This document shows, one piece after another, positions 1 through 8,292 of a DNA stretch of 36,999 nt. The first letter of the stretch is position 1. Each line of letters opens with the position of its first letter. The notes beneath the pieces are model-generated. The model did no database searches and was not told the DNA's origin. It saw only the letters and a list, made by a program, of their open reading frames with translations. The position numbers and the translations under genes are program-made. This DNA comes from a virus: positions 1 through 36,999 of IMG/VR virus record IMGVR_UViG_3300035701_000128; one strand, given 5' to 3'.

Positions 1-165
1 AACATTAAGAGAGGCAGATAATGAAGACAGGACTCTATTCAAATATTGCTGCTAAGAAAGCTCGTATCAAGGCTGGCTCAGGTGAGAAGATGCGTAAGGT
101 AGGCTCTAAAGGTGCTCCTTCTGCTAAAGACTTTAAGGATGCTGCTAAGACAGCTAAGAAGGTAA
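1..165. repeat. terminal direct repeat, left copy (circular-contig overlap)
   Basis: Bases 1-165 match 36835-36999 except at positions 5, 33, 35 and 39, giving 161 of 165 identical. Both copies carry the end of the same upstream gene (…KRGR stop) and the start of the same lysine-rich gene. This is what a circular assembly with overlapping ends looks like. True packaged terminal repeats are normally identical, so the mismatches suggest population variants meeting at the closure rather than a DTR. Confidence 0.85.
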
Positions 166-170
166 AGTAA
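21..170 (+). CDS. small lysine-rich phage protein
   Basis: A 49-residue, strongly basic protein beginning MKTGLYSNIAAKKARI and ending AKTAKKVK, with no membrane segment or Cys. Its ATG overlaps the stop of the preceding gene (TAATG, seen intact at the right edge), and its own stop overlaps the next ATG at 170, so it is translationally coupled to both. It belongs to a run of tiny basic proteins between the fibre and tail genes. Such proteins may be minor virion or DNA-condensing components, but that is inference; the sequence shows only charge and context. The other copy of this gene is the fragment at 36855-36999. Confidence 0.75.
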   Translation: MKTGLYSNIAAKKARIKAGSGEKMRKVGSKGAPSAKDFKDAAKTAKKVK

Positions 171-415
171 TGCCTAAGAAAGAGTTCCAGAACCCTAAAG
201 GTGGTCTTAACCAAAAAGGTAGAGACTACTACAACAAGACTACTGGTTCTAACCTAAAGCCTCCTGTATCAGCTAAACAAGCTGCAAAGTCTCCAAAGGA
301 TGCTGGTAGACGCAAGAGTTTCTGTGCCAGGATGGGCGGTGTTAAAGGTCCTATGACTGATGACAAGGGTAAACCTACTAGAAAAGCATTAGCTTTAAAG
401 AAATGGGATTGTTGA
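170..415 (+). CDS. small basic phage protein, DUF6321-like
   Basis: An 81-residue basic protein with segments KGGLNQKGRDYYN, NLKPPV and RRKSFCARMGGVKGP, ending in PTRKALALKKWDC. This pattern is typical of a widespread small phage family that I recall as DUF6321; the family name is from memory and the function is unknown. It overlaps the preceding stop by one base (TAATG). Two cysteines lie in conserved-looking positions, in FCARM and at the C-terminus. It precedes the tail adaptor gene after a 50-base gap that holds a promoter-like element. A structural or DNA-binding role is possible but not shown. Confidence 0.8.
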   Translation: MPKKEFQNPKGGLNQKGRDYYNKTTGSNLKPPVSAKQAAKSPKDAGRRKSFCARMGGVKGPMTDDKGKPTRKALALKKWDC

Positions 416-426
416 CCAAATAGTTG

Positions 427-455
427 TTGACACAAGCCTAAAACTGTGGTAAACT
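427..455 (+). promoter_or_regulatory. sigma70-type promoter before tail genes
   Basis: TTGACA at 427-432, a 17-base spacer, then TAAACT at 450-455 with an extended -10 TG at 447-448. It lies in the 50-base gap before the tail adaptor gene. The predicted start (about 461-463) would fall at or just after the AGGG Shine-Dalgarno, so this promoter may give a very short leader, or may be fortuitous. Confidence 0.45.
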
Positions 456-465
456 TAGGGATATT

Positions 466-1113
466 ATGCAATATATTCAACTTGTAAACGATGTATTAAT
501 AAGACTTAGAGAGACAGAGGTATCTTCTGTCAATGATAACGCTTATTCTAAATTAATAGGTAAGTTTGTCAACGATGCTAAACGCAATGTTGAGGATGCT
601 TACAACTGGAATGCTCTGTCAGATACATTGACTGCTATTACTGGTGCAGACATATTTAACTATGTTTTAGTGGGTTCAGGACAAAGATTCCGTGTTATTG
701 ATGTCTTAAATGATACAAGCGACACAATCCTCACTAATGCACCAACTCAGTACATGAATCAACAGTTCTTGCTAACAGCACAAACTAAGGGTTCTCCTAA
801 CTACTATAACTTTAACGGTACAGATTCTAACGGAGATACACAGGTAGATTTATTCCCTATTCCGAATGGTGTGTACAACATCCGTTTCAATGTCATTAAA
901 CCTCAAGTAGCTCTAGCTTCTGATTCTACTAGAGTCTTAGTTCCTTCAGAGCCTATTGTTATGTTAGCTTATGCTAAAGCATTGGCAGAGCGTGGTGAAG
1001 ACGGTGGTTTAGCTTCTAGCGAGGCTTATGGCTTGTATAAAACATCATTAGCAGACGCTATTGCTTTAGAGTCTGGTCGCTATATTGAAGAATCACAATG
1101 GGATGCTATTTAA
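466..1113 (+). CDS. head-tail adaptor (T7 gp11 / P22 gp4-like)
   Basis: A 215-residue protein beginning MQYIQLVNDVLIRLRETEV. It has the N-terminal helical pattern (NDVLxRL…NDAKRNVEDAYNWNAL) common to podovirus adaptor or tail tubular A proteins, and a C-terminal helical part (MLAYAKALAERGEDGG) typical of the same group. These proteins form the ring joining portal to tail nozzle. The gene is immediately followed, with no spacing, by the large nozzle-like gene, the usual gp11-gp12 arrangement. The start is set by TTAGGG upstream of ATG. Assignment rests on pattern and gene order, not on an alignment. Confidence 0.7.
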   Translation: MQYIQLVNDVLIRLRETEVSSVNDNAYSKLIGKFVNDAKRNVEDAYNWNALSDTLTAITGADIFNYVLVGSGQRFRVIDVLNDTSDTILTNAPTQYMNQQFLLTAQTKGSPNYYNFNGTDSNGDTQVDLFPIPNGVYNIRFNVIKPQVALASDSTRVLVPSEPIVMLAYAKALAERGEDGGLASSEAYGLYKTSLADAIALESGRYIEESQWDAI

Positions 1114-2712
1114 ATGGCAGAGACTCTTGTAACTGGAACAATCGCTGCACCTGGCTTCTTTGGTCTTAATACTCAAGATTCCTCAGTACAGTTATCTTCT
1201 GGTTTTGCATTAGAGGCTAATAACTGCGTAATCGACAAATACGGTCGTGTTGGTGCTAGGAAGGGCTGGACTAAGGTAAATACTACTGCAGCGTCTACAG
1301 GCTCTTTTAGAGCTATCTTTGAGGTATTTAAGGATGACGGTAATGTTGTGTTGTCTGCAGCTAACAATAATATTTATTCAGGAACTACAACTTTAACTGC
1401 ATTAGCTGTTCGTAACTCAACTGATAGTGCTAATTTAACTTACACAATCACTGATGATAACTGGCAGATTGCTGGTATGCCTTACGACACTGGAGCAACT
1501 CCTTCAGGTCATGCTATCTTAGCTCAAGCTGGTCATCCTCTATTGGTTTACCATAAGTTAGGTGCTACAGCTCATGCTCATACAGGTTCTTACGGTTTAC
1601 AGAGATTAGGTGATATTGCTACTAATCTACCAGGTTCTTATACTGTAACTAGCTTTACCCCAAACATTTCTTTGACAGCGTTTGGTCGTCTTTGGGTAGC
1701 AGACATTGCTGGTGATAGACAAACAGTTTACTTTAGTGATTTGTTAAACCCTGCTGAATGGAAGACAGGCACTGCAGGATATTTAGACATTAGTGAAGTT
1801 GTACCTAACAATGACCCTATTGTTGCTTTAGCTTCTCATAATGGATTCTTAATTATATTCTGTGAAAAGCATATTGTTGTTTATGCTAACCCTGTAGACC
1901 CCTCAGCTTTAACATTATCTGATGTTATTACTGGTATTGGTTGTATTGCTAGAGACTCTGTAGCATCTATTGGTACAGACTTAATGTTCTTGTCTTCAAC
2001 AGGTGTGCAGTCTTTACAGCGTGTTATTCAAGAGAAGTCACTACCGTTTAGAGATGTGTCTAAGAATGTACGAGATGAGTTACTAAGTAATGTGTCTTCT
2101 GAAACATTAAAGAATATTAAAGCTGCTTACTTCCCTACTGATGCTTTTTACTTATTGTCTTTACCCTCTACTGGTTTTACTTATTGTTTTGATACAAGAG
2201 GTGTGTTAGAGAATGGTGCAGCAAGAACTACTATTTGGAAACAGATTAATCCTACAGCATTCTGTGTAACTCAAGATAGACAGTTTTATATTGGTAAGCC
2301 AGGATACATTGGTAAGTACAATTTGTATGCAGATGACGGTGTCAAGTATCGTATGTCTTATTTTACTAACTACTTTGACTTTGAATCTGCTACTACTAAC
2401 AAGATTCTAAAGCGTATCAATGTAACTGCTATTGGCGGTTCTGCACAACCTATCGCTGTTAAGTGGGGGTATGATTATACTCGTAACTACTTCTCTAGTG
2501 GTGTTACACTAGAACAAATAAATGTGTTTGAGTATGGCATCGCAGAATATAATATTGCAACATACACTAACGGTATTGCATTAGATATAGCAAAGATTCC
2601 TGCCTCTGGCTCAGGAACAGTACTACAGCTTGGATTTGAATCAGACATTAATGGAACACCTTTGTCTATTCAGAAAATCGATTTTTTCCTTAAGTCTGGG
2701 AAGACTTTATAA
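1114..2712 (+). CDS. tail nozzle / tail tubular B-like protein
   Basis: A 532-residue protein. The N-terminal part (APGFFGLNTQDSSVQL, then NNCVIDKYGRVGARKGW) and the middle (GRLWVADIAGDRQTVYFSD, then GFLIIFCEKHIVVYAN) show repeated beta-strand blade patterns expected of the propeller that forms podovirus nozzles (T7 gp12 or P22 gp10 type). The C-terminus (SIQKIDFFLKSGKTL) also looks typical of such proteins. It directly abuts the adaptor gene upstream, and its stop overlaps the start of an endonuclease gene downstream. It is shorter than T7 gp12, so which family it belongs to is uncertain; the nozzle role is inferred from context and fold pattern. Confidence 0.7.
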   Translation: MAETLVTGTIAAPGFFGLNTQDSSVQLSSGFALEANNCVIDKYGRVGARKGWTKVNTTAASTGSFRAIFEVFKDDGNVVLSAANNNIYSGTTTLTALAVRNSTDSANLTYTITDDNWQIAGMPYDTGATPSGHAILAQAGHPLLVYHKLGATAHAHTGSYGLQRLGDIATNLPGSYTVTSFTPNISLTAFGRLWVADIAGDRQTVYFSDLLNPAEWKTGTAGYLDISEVVPNNDPIVALASHNGFLIIFCEKHIVVYANPVDPSALTLSDVITGIGCIARDSVASIGTDLMFLSSTGVQSLQRVIQEKSLPFRDVSKNVRDELLSNVSSETLKNIKAAYFPTDAFYLLSLPSTGFTYCFDTRGVLENGAARTTIWKQINPTAFCVTQDRQFYIGKPGYIGKYNLYADDGVKYRMSYFTNYFDFESATTNKILKRINVTAIGGSAQPIAVKWGYDYTRNYFSSGVTLEQINVFEYGIAEYNIATYTNGIALDIAKIPASGSGTVLQLGFESDINGTPLSIQKIDFFLKSGKTL

Positions 2713-3137
2713 TGTATAAATGTAAAAAGTGTGGAGAGAATAAACCTCTTACTGATTACTATAAAACAACTGATAGAAAATCAGGACATAAAACAATTTG
2801 TAAAGTGTGTATTAACGCAGACCCACTAAGCGAAACAAGAAAAGCTTACATGAGAGATTACGGTAAAAAATACCATTTAAAGAAAACATATAATTTAACT
2901 CAAGAACAGTATAATAACAAACTTAAAGAACAAAATCATAAATGTGCTATTTGTGAAATAGATGAAACAGAAGCACCAAAACAAAAGCTGTGTGTAGACC
3001 ATTGTCATGTTACTAATGAAATCAGAGGGCTACTATGTCACAACTGTAATGTTAGTATTGGGTTATTAAAAGAATCTATTAACACATTAACTAAAGCGAT
3101 TTCTTATTTAGATAAGTATAAAGGTAAAACACTATGA
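2712..3137 (+). CDS. endonuclease VII-like HNH nuclease, free-standing
   Basis: A 141-residue protein with an N-terminal four-Cys zinc ribbon (C4, C7, C30, C33) and a recombination endonuclease VII-type domain: zinc Cys C78/C81 and C109/C112, and the beta-beta-alpha-metal motif CVDHCH with D96 and H97 as likely metal or catalytic residues, followed by GLLCHNCN. T4 endonuclease VII resolves branched DNA, but small standalone copies between structural genes are usually homing-type invaders. It sits between the nozzle and tail fibre genes, overlaps both (TAATG at 2712; 4 bases at the end) and is more A-rich in codon use than its neighbours. Homing is inference. Confidence 0.85.
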   Translation: MYKCKKCGENKPLTDYYKTTDRKSGHKTICKVCINADPLSETRKAYMRDYGKKYHLKKTYNLTQEQYNNKLKEQNHKCAICEIDETEAPKQKLCVDHCHVTNEIRGLLCHNCNVSIGLLKESINTLTKAISYLDKYKGKTL

Positions 3138-3883
3138 GTAATTATACAAAGGCAACTAACTTTGCCACTAAAGACACCCTAACAACAGGTGACTCTAACA
3201 AGATTGTTAAAGGCACTGAAATTGATAACGAGTTTAACTCTATTTCAGGTGCTATCAGTTCTAAAGCTGATTTAGCTTCTCCTACATTTACAGGAACTCC
3301 TGCAGGTCCTACAGCGACTGCTGGTTCTAACACAACACAGCTCGCTAACACTGCTTATGTAAAAACTGAAATGAGTACACTAGGAACTATGTCTACTCAG
3401 AATAAGACTGCTGTAGATATAACTGGCGGTACAGTTGTTGGCATTGCTGACTTAGCTGTAGCTGATGGTGGTACAGGTGCTTCTACTGCTGCTAATGCTA
3501 GAACTAATCTAGGTGTTGCTATTAATTCAGATGTTTTGGGCTATGTTGCTCCAAGTACATCAGGAAATCTATTAACATCAAACGGAAGTGCTTGGACATC
3601 TGCTGCTCCAGCTTCTTTAGGTGTTGGTCAAACTTGGCAAGCAGTAACAAGGACATTAGGTACAACTTATACTAATTCCACAGGTAAGCCAATAATGATA
3701 GCTGTGAATATAACTCAAGTCCCTGGCGGCACGGCTACATTTACTGTTGGTGGTGTTCAAGTTTATAATTATGTTTTAGATAATATTGGTGAACAAGATG
3801 TTTATTCTGCTGTTATTCCAGCAGGTGCTACTTATGTTTTAGGTGGCAGTTCAACAATAAACTCAGTAGCAGAATTAAGGTAA
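3134..3883 (+). CDS. tail fibre protein
   Basis: A 249-residue protein. The N-terminus NKIVKGTEIDNEFNSISGAI is the characteristic attachment segment of many podovirus fibres, which binds the tail. It is followed by fibre-shaft motifs SPTFTGTPAGPTAT, LANTAYVKTEM and ADGGTGASTAANARTNLG, then a beta-rich C-terminal region from about residue 165 that may form the tip. It is short compared with T7 gp17, and the receptor-binding tip may be supplied by other repetitive genes at 33445-35750. AAGG precedes the ATG, which overlaps the endonuclease stop. Confidence 0.8.
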   Translation: MSNYTKATNFATKDTLTTGDSNKIVKGTEIDNEFNSISGAISSKADLASPTFTGTPAGPTATAGSNTTQLANTAYVKTEMSTLGTMSTQNKTAVDITGGTVVGIADLAVADGGTGASTAANARTNLGVAINSDVLGYVAPSTSGNLLTSNGSAWTSAAPASLGVGQTWQAVTRTLGTTYTNSTGKPIMIAVNITQVPGGTATFTVGGVQVYNYVLDNIGEQDVYSAVIPAGATYVLGGSSTINSVAELR

Positions 3884-3891
3884 TTAGATAA

Positions 3892-4179
3892 TTGAAGACA
3901 CCAGTAGTACAGCGTCAGCACTATGTGATGTACTTAGAGTTCTTCGCAGGTATGCACTGGTTTCATACGGATGTCTTTAAATGGACACCAAAGATTAAAC
4001 AGAAGTATTTAGAAGATTTAAATTTATTACAGTATCTTGTTGGAACTCCGTTAGTAGCCCTTATAGAAGAGGATAACACTAAGTTAGCGAAGTTTGGACA
4101 AAGTACTGGTTTTAAAATAGAACAACCTTTCAAAGGTAACGACAATGAAAACTACTTTATTTGGAGCAGGAGTTTATAA
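3892..4179 (+). CDS. T7 gp13-like / GNAT-fold fragment
   Basis: A 95-residue protein translated from TTG, with TAAGG upstream. The second half (VALIEEDNTKLAKFGQSTGF, then an aromatic C-terminal strand NYFIWSRSL) resembles the end of an N-acetyltransferase (GNAT) fold and the matching part of T7 gp13, a small protein needed for internal core assembly. The N-terminal GNAT strands are reduced, so enzymatic activity is doubtful. Its position, after nozzle and fibre genes and before three candidate internal virion proteins, is the gp13 position. The similarity was judged by eye and is moderate. Confidence 0.6.
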   Translation: MKTPVVQRQHYVMYLEFFAGMHWFHTDVFKWTPKIKQKYLEDLNLLQYLVGTPLVALIEEDNTKLAKFGQSTGFKIEQPFKGNDNENYFIWSRSL

Positions 4180-5234
4180 TGGGTAAATACGCAGGAACAA
4201 TCGGCACTATTGCTGGCGGAGTGTTTGGCGGACGTGCTGGTGCTGCTATTGGTGGGGCTTTAGGAGGAATGATTGGAGGCGGTCCTGATGTCTCTGGTGC
4301 TTATGGCGGTGCTTCTGCACAGCAACAACAAGCCTATCAAAATGCTCAGTTTAGACCTGTTGGTGTAACAACTAACTTTGGTTCTTCTAAGTTTGAAATA
4401 GACCCTACTACAGGACAACTAAAGTCAGCAGGGTATACTTTAGCACCTCAGTTACAAGGACTACAAACAAGTCTACTAGGTGGCTATGGCGGTGCTTTAC
4501 AACAAGCACAGGGTGTAGACACAGGTGCTCTTCAGCAAGGTGCTCAATCGTTATATGGTTTAGGACAAAGTTATCTAGGTGAGTCTCCTGATGCTATTCG
4601 TCAGCGTTATATGGCTCAACAACAAGCTTTGTTAGCCCCTGAAAATGAACAAACACTAGCTGGTATTCGTAACCGTCTATTCCAAACAGGTCGTACAGGT
4701 TTAGCTACTGGTGGAACTTCTGCTGGTAACATGGCTGCTACTAATCCTGAACTAGCTGCATACTATAATTCTTTAGCTCGTCAGCAAGCTCAGTTGGCTG
4801 CAGGTTCAGAACAAGCAGCACAGCAACAAGCTACTTTCGGTCAAGGATTGTTAGCAGGTGGTGCTGGTTTACAAGGTACTGGTTATGGTTTACAGTCAGC
4901 TGCTTACGACCCACTACGAACACAACTAGGTTTAGGTTCTTCTATAGAGTCTATGGGTGCTCAAGCTTTAGGGTTAGGTTCAGAGCTTGGTGGTCGTGCT
5001 TCTACAGCAGGTGCAAACGCAGGTGCTTTAGCTAACGCAGCTGCAATGACTGGTTTATCAGGTCAAATTGCACAGCAAGGTATTAACGCTACACAACAAA
5101 CAGATCTACAGAATGAACTTGGTGGTTTGTTTAGTAATCCACAAGCAATGCAAGGCATAGGAAATGCTGCAAGCAGCGTTGGTAATTGGTTTGATAACCT
5201 CATCGGTGGTGGTCCTGAGTTATTAAACTATTAA
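4179..5234 (+). CDS. internal virion protein candidate (gp14-like), Gly/Ala/Gln-rich
   Basis: A 351-residue protein. I take ATG 4179 (MGKYAGTIG) rather than the in-frame ATG at 4161, because GGAG precedes it and it overlaps the upstream stop as TAATG. Residues 5-35 form a glycine zipper (GxxGG and GAAIGGALGG patterns) likely to enter membranes. The rest is low-complexity Ala/Gln/Gly helix with repeated QQQA and AGGAGLQGTG stretches. Length, composition and position fit the T7 gp14-type ejection protein that forms part of the DNA-translocation channel in the outer membrane. No sequence motif proves it. Confidence 0.6.
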   Translation: MGKYAGTIGTIAGGVFGGRAGAAIGGALGGMIGGGPDVSGAYGGASAQQQQAYQNAQFRPVGVTTNFGSSKFEIDPTTGQLKSAGYTLAPQLQGLQTSLLGGYGGALQQAQGVDTGALQQGAQSLYGLGQSYLGESPDAIRQRYMAQQQALLAPENEQTLAGIRNRLFQTGRTGLATGGTSAGNMAATNPELAAYYNSLARQQAQLAAGSEQAAQQQATFGQGLLAGGAGLQGTGYGLQSAAYDPLRTQLGLGSSIESMGAQALGLGSELGGRASTAGANAGALANAAAMTGLSGQIAQQGINATQQTDLQNELGGLFSNPQAMQGIGNAASSVGNWFDNLIGGGPELLNY

Positions 5235-5249
5235 ACTAGGAAGAAAAAC

Positions 5250-6338
5250 ATGGCAGATAAAAACATTGTAGGCGGTATTTTTGGGATGACTCCTGAAATG
5301 TATTCTATGCAAAGAGACCTTGCAGGACAACAACGAGCTGCTTCTGTTGCACAACCTGGAACTATGATGAACCCATCATTAGCTCCTTTTTATGCACAAG
5401 CTGCACAACAAGGTCAACTACTTGGAAAAGGTATTGGTGGTCTGCTAGGTGTAGAAGACCCTCAACTAGCAATGATTCGTGATGTACAAGCGATGAAGGG
5501 GCAGTTTGATGTGTCTAATCCTGCTGGTCTTCGCCAGTTTGCACAGGCTCTAGGACAAAAAGGATACACTGACTTAGCTATTCAAGCATCAGGCGAAGCA
5601 GATAAACGAGAGTTAACACAGGCTCAAACAGTTCGTGCATTGCGTGAACCTGGTATGCAGTCTTTTGAGAAGTTAGTTTCTTCTGGTAAATACACTCCAC
5701 AATCATTAGCTCAATATCAACAAACTGGCAATGTAGGTTCGTTAGTACTTGTTAAAGGTGCTGCTGGTGAAGGCGGTTTGCCAAAACCATTGCCAGCAAG
5801 TTTACAAAAAGATGAAGGTAAAGATTTAGAGTCTTATGATACTTATGATGCTCAGAAACGAGCATTATTGCCGTCTATTGAAAATCTTACTGCAGATGCT
5901 AAAGGTGTCCGTAAGCTAGAACTAGGTCCAATAAAGAATGCTAAGTATGCTGCTCAGAACTTAGCAGGTAACTCAACACCAGAAAGCCGTGCATACGAAG
6001 GTTTAAAATCAGCAGTTGATACAGCTGTTAACTTACAAGTTAGTGCTGAAAAAGGTGTACAAACTGACAAGGATGTGCTCAGATTTGCTAATGCTTTAAT
6101 TGCTGCTTATGGTCGAAATGATACAGAGGCTACTTTAGATGCTTTAAAACGATATAATGATTCCGTAGACAATGCACAAAAGAAAGTTGCAGGTCGTATT
6201 GAGTCTCGTCGTAAGTCACAAAATGTTGAGCCATACTTTCAAGGTCAACAGCAAACAACTGTACAACCAGCTCCGTCAGCAGCTACACCAGCTACTCGTG
6301 AAGTTGACTTTAATTCATTACCTAAAAGGAATAAATAA
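5250..6338 (+). CDS. internal virion protein candidate (gp15-like)
   Basis: A 362-residue, mostly helical and Gln/Ala-rich protein beginning MADKNIVGGIFGMTPEMY, with AGGAAG before the ATG. Features include an N-terminal Gln-rich segment, GKGIGGLLG near residue 60, and a long predicted helix around residues 205-320 ending in a Gln/Pro-rich tail. It lies second in a three-gene set (4179-7843) that occupies the place of the T7 gp14-gp15-gp16 core. It is much smaller than T7 gp15 and has no recognisable enzymatic domain. Its stop overlaps the next start by one base. Confidence 0.55.
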   Translation: MADKNIVGGIFGMTPEMYSMQRDLAGQQRAASVAQPGTMMNPSLAPFYAQAAQQGQLLGKGIGGLLGVEDPQLAMIRDVQAMKGQFDVSNPAGLRQFAQALGQKGYTDLAIQASGEADKRELTQAQTVRALREPGMQSFEKLVSSGKYTPQSLAQYQQTGNVGSLVLVKGAAGEGGLPKPLPASLQKDEGKDLESYDTYDAQKRALLPSIENLTADAKGVRKLELGPIKNAKYAAQNLAGNSTPESRAYEGLKSAVDTAVNLQVSAEKGVQTDKDVLRFANALIAAYGRNDTEATLDALKRYNDSVDNAQKKVAGRIESRRKSQNVEPYFQGQQQTTVQPAPSAATPATREVDFNSLPKRNK

Positions 6339-7843
6339 TGCCTTTTGATGTCAGAATGCCTGATGGCACACTTCTTCGTAATGTACCTGATGGAACAACA
6401 CAAGAAGATATCCTTGATAGATATAACGCTTCTCAACAACCTACAGCACCTATAGAACAGCCAGCTCAGACTCGTTCTATACCTGACCAAATTGCTAGAC
6501 AAGTTGGGCTTACAGCTCGTGCTGGTCTTGAGGCTTTTACTTCACCAGCTACAGCAGTATTAGAAGCAGGTAGAACAGCATATAACATGGGTGCTGAAGC
6601 TTTGGGTTCTGAAAGTCGTATACCTTCTTTTTACGCAGAACAAGCTAAGTCTTTAACACAAGCTGGTCTTCCTCAAGCTGAAACAGGATTAGAAAGAGCT
6701 GTACAAGCTGGGACACAAGCTTTAACAAGTACAGCAGGATTTGCCAAAGCATTGCCTAATGTACCTGCATTTGCTGCTGATTTAGCTAGACAATTACCAG
6801 CAGCGTCGGTAGCTGGTTTAGTTAGTCAACCTGTCGGGGAACTTGTTAAAGATATTACAGGTAGTGATTTAGCAGCTTTCATTGCAAGTGCTGGTGCAGG
6901 TGCGGCAGGGGCAGCAGGAACTGGTAAAGCTATCAGTGCGGCACAGCAAGCAAAGAATCCGTTGTACACAATGGCAGAAATTAAGCAAAGAGCTTCCAGA
7001 GCTTACAATACAATGGATGAAGCTGGTGTTGTTTTAAAACCTGAAAGCACAACAAAAATGCTAACAGATGTAAGACAAGCACTTGATGATGCTAGAATGA
7101 TTCCAGGCACAGAACAAGCTAAAGAATTAAATGCTCGTATTGCTCAAGTACAAAGCATGATTGATAAAAACGGTGTGTCTTTTACTGCGTTTGAAAAAAT
7201 GCGTGGTATCTTTAATGATTTAAAAACAAACAGCGATGGCGATTTAAGAAGGCTTGGTGGAGTAGCTGTTAATAAAGTAGATGACTATATTAGCACTGTT
7301 ACTGGAAAAGATTTAATTGCTGGTCAAGGTGGTATTGATAAAGCTGTGCAAAGTGTTATGTCTGCTCGTAAAGACTGGAGAAACGCTAGCCGTGCTTCTA
7401 TTCTTGATGACGCTTTAAATGTAGCTGAAGCAAAAGCATTAGACCCAAAAGCTTCTGAGAGTGAGTTGATTCGTCGTGGGTTTATTAACATTGCTGCTGA
7501 TAAAAAGAAAATTAATCTGTTTACAGAAAAAGAACAGAATGTAATTAAGTCTGTAGCTAAAGGTGGTTCATTAGACCCATTATTAACTTTTGCTTCACAG
7601 TTTAGTCCATTGCGTTCAAAACTAGCAGCTGCTGGTGGTGCGTATGCGTTTACACAGATGCCTGTAACCACAACAGCTGTAGCAGGAAGTGGTTTAGCTG
7701 CTGATTTATTACAGAGTTCTTTAAGACAAAGAGCAGCACAACAAGCAGTTAAACAAATTGCTTCTGGAGCTGTTCCAAATCAATTACCAAGTTTAGCTTC
7801 TACAGGTCTGTTGACAAGTGCTTTAAACCCTCCAGGACAATAA
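6338..7843 (+). CDS. internal virion protein candidate (gp16-like), no transglycosylase domain
   Basis: A 501-residue protein. The first 30 residues (MPFDVRMPDGTLLRNVPDG…) match a small N-terminal module often seen on large phage internal or ejection proteins. The remainder is Ala-rich and helical, with hydrophobic Ala/Gly stretches around residues 180-200 (IASAGAGAAGAAGTG) and 430-455 that could insert in membranes. T7 gp16 carries a lytic transglycosylase; no EAR/SLT-type catalytic motif is visible here, so peptidoglycan cutting on entry must come from elsewhere or be absent. It is coupled by TAATG on both sides. Confidence 0.55.
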   Translation: MPFDVRMPDGTLLRNVPDGTTQEDILDRYNASQQPTAPIEQPAQTRSIPDQIARQVGLTARAGLEAFTSPATAVLEAGRTAYNMGAEALGSESRIPSFYAEQAKSLTQAGLPQAETGLERAVQAGTQALTSTAGFAKALPNVPAFAADLARQLPAASVAGLVSQPVGELVKDITGSDLAAFIASAGAGAAGAAGTGKAISAAQQAKNPLYTMAEIKQRASRAYNTMDEAGVVLKPESTTKMLTDVRQALDDARMIPGTEQAKELNARIAQVQSMIDKNGVSFTAFEKMRGIFNDLKTNSDGDLRRLGGVAVNKVDDYISTVTGKDLIAGQGGIDKAVQSVMSARKDWRNASRASILDDALNVAEAKALDPKASESELIRRGFINIAADKKKINLFTEKEQNVIKSVAKGGSLDPLLTFASQFSPLRSKLAAAGGAYAFTQMPVTTTAVAGSGLAADLLQSSLRQRAAQQAVKQIASGAVPNQLPSLASTGLLTSALNPPGQ

Positions 7844-8292
7844 TGAGATTAGCCTACTTTGTTATAGGTCTATTGATAGGTGGTTCTATCGCAGGAGCGA
7901 TGGCACAGCCTATCATAACTGATTCTACAAGCAGAGCAGAGACTACAGTTAAGTCTCCTCCTCCATCAGCTATTAGCCCTAGTATAACTACTATCAATAA
8001 CAAGATGTGTAGTAGCGGTGTTGCTGCTGCCGTACAGACACAGATATTTGGTATCTCAATGGGTAGCACTGTTCGTGATAGTAACTGTGAGATGATTCTT
8101 AAAGCAGAGACTCTATTCAATATGCAGATGAAGACAGCAGCTGTGGCAGTAATGTGTCAAGACTCTGCTAACTGGTGGGGTATGTGGGATGCTGGTACTT
8201 ATTGTCCAGTTGAGGGATTTGTCGGTAAGGAAGCTAAAGACTATTGGTTAGCTAATCCTAAGATGATTCCTGACAGACCGCAGATAAAATGA
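7843..8292 (+). CDS. exported four-Cys protein
   Basis: A 149-residue protein with a clear N-terminal signal peptide (MRLAYFVIGLLIGGSIAGAMA, then Q) and a likely signal peptidase I site after AMA; no lipobox. The mature part has four Cys (in KMCSS, SNCEM, MCQDS and TYCPV), suggesting disulfides in the periplasm or outside. A helical stretch with AETLFNMQMKTAAVAVM lies in the middle. It is coupled to the internal protein gene upstream and overlaps the NIDO-like exported gene downstream, so the two are probably made together just before lysis. Function unknown; o-spanin is unlikely without a lipobox. Confidence 0.7.
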   Translation: MRLAYFVIGLLIGGSIAGAMAQPIITDSTSRAETTVKSPPPSAISPSITTINNKMCSSGVAAAVQTQIFGISMGSTVRDSNCEMILKAETLFNMQMKTAAVAVMCQDSANWWGMWDAGTYCPVEGFVGKEAKDYWLANPKMIPDRPQIK

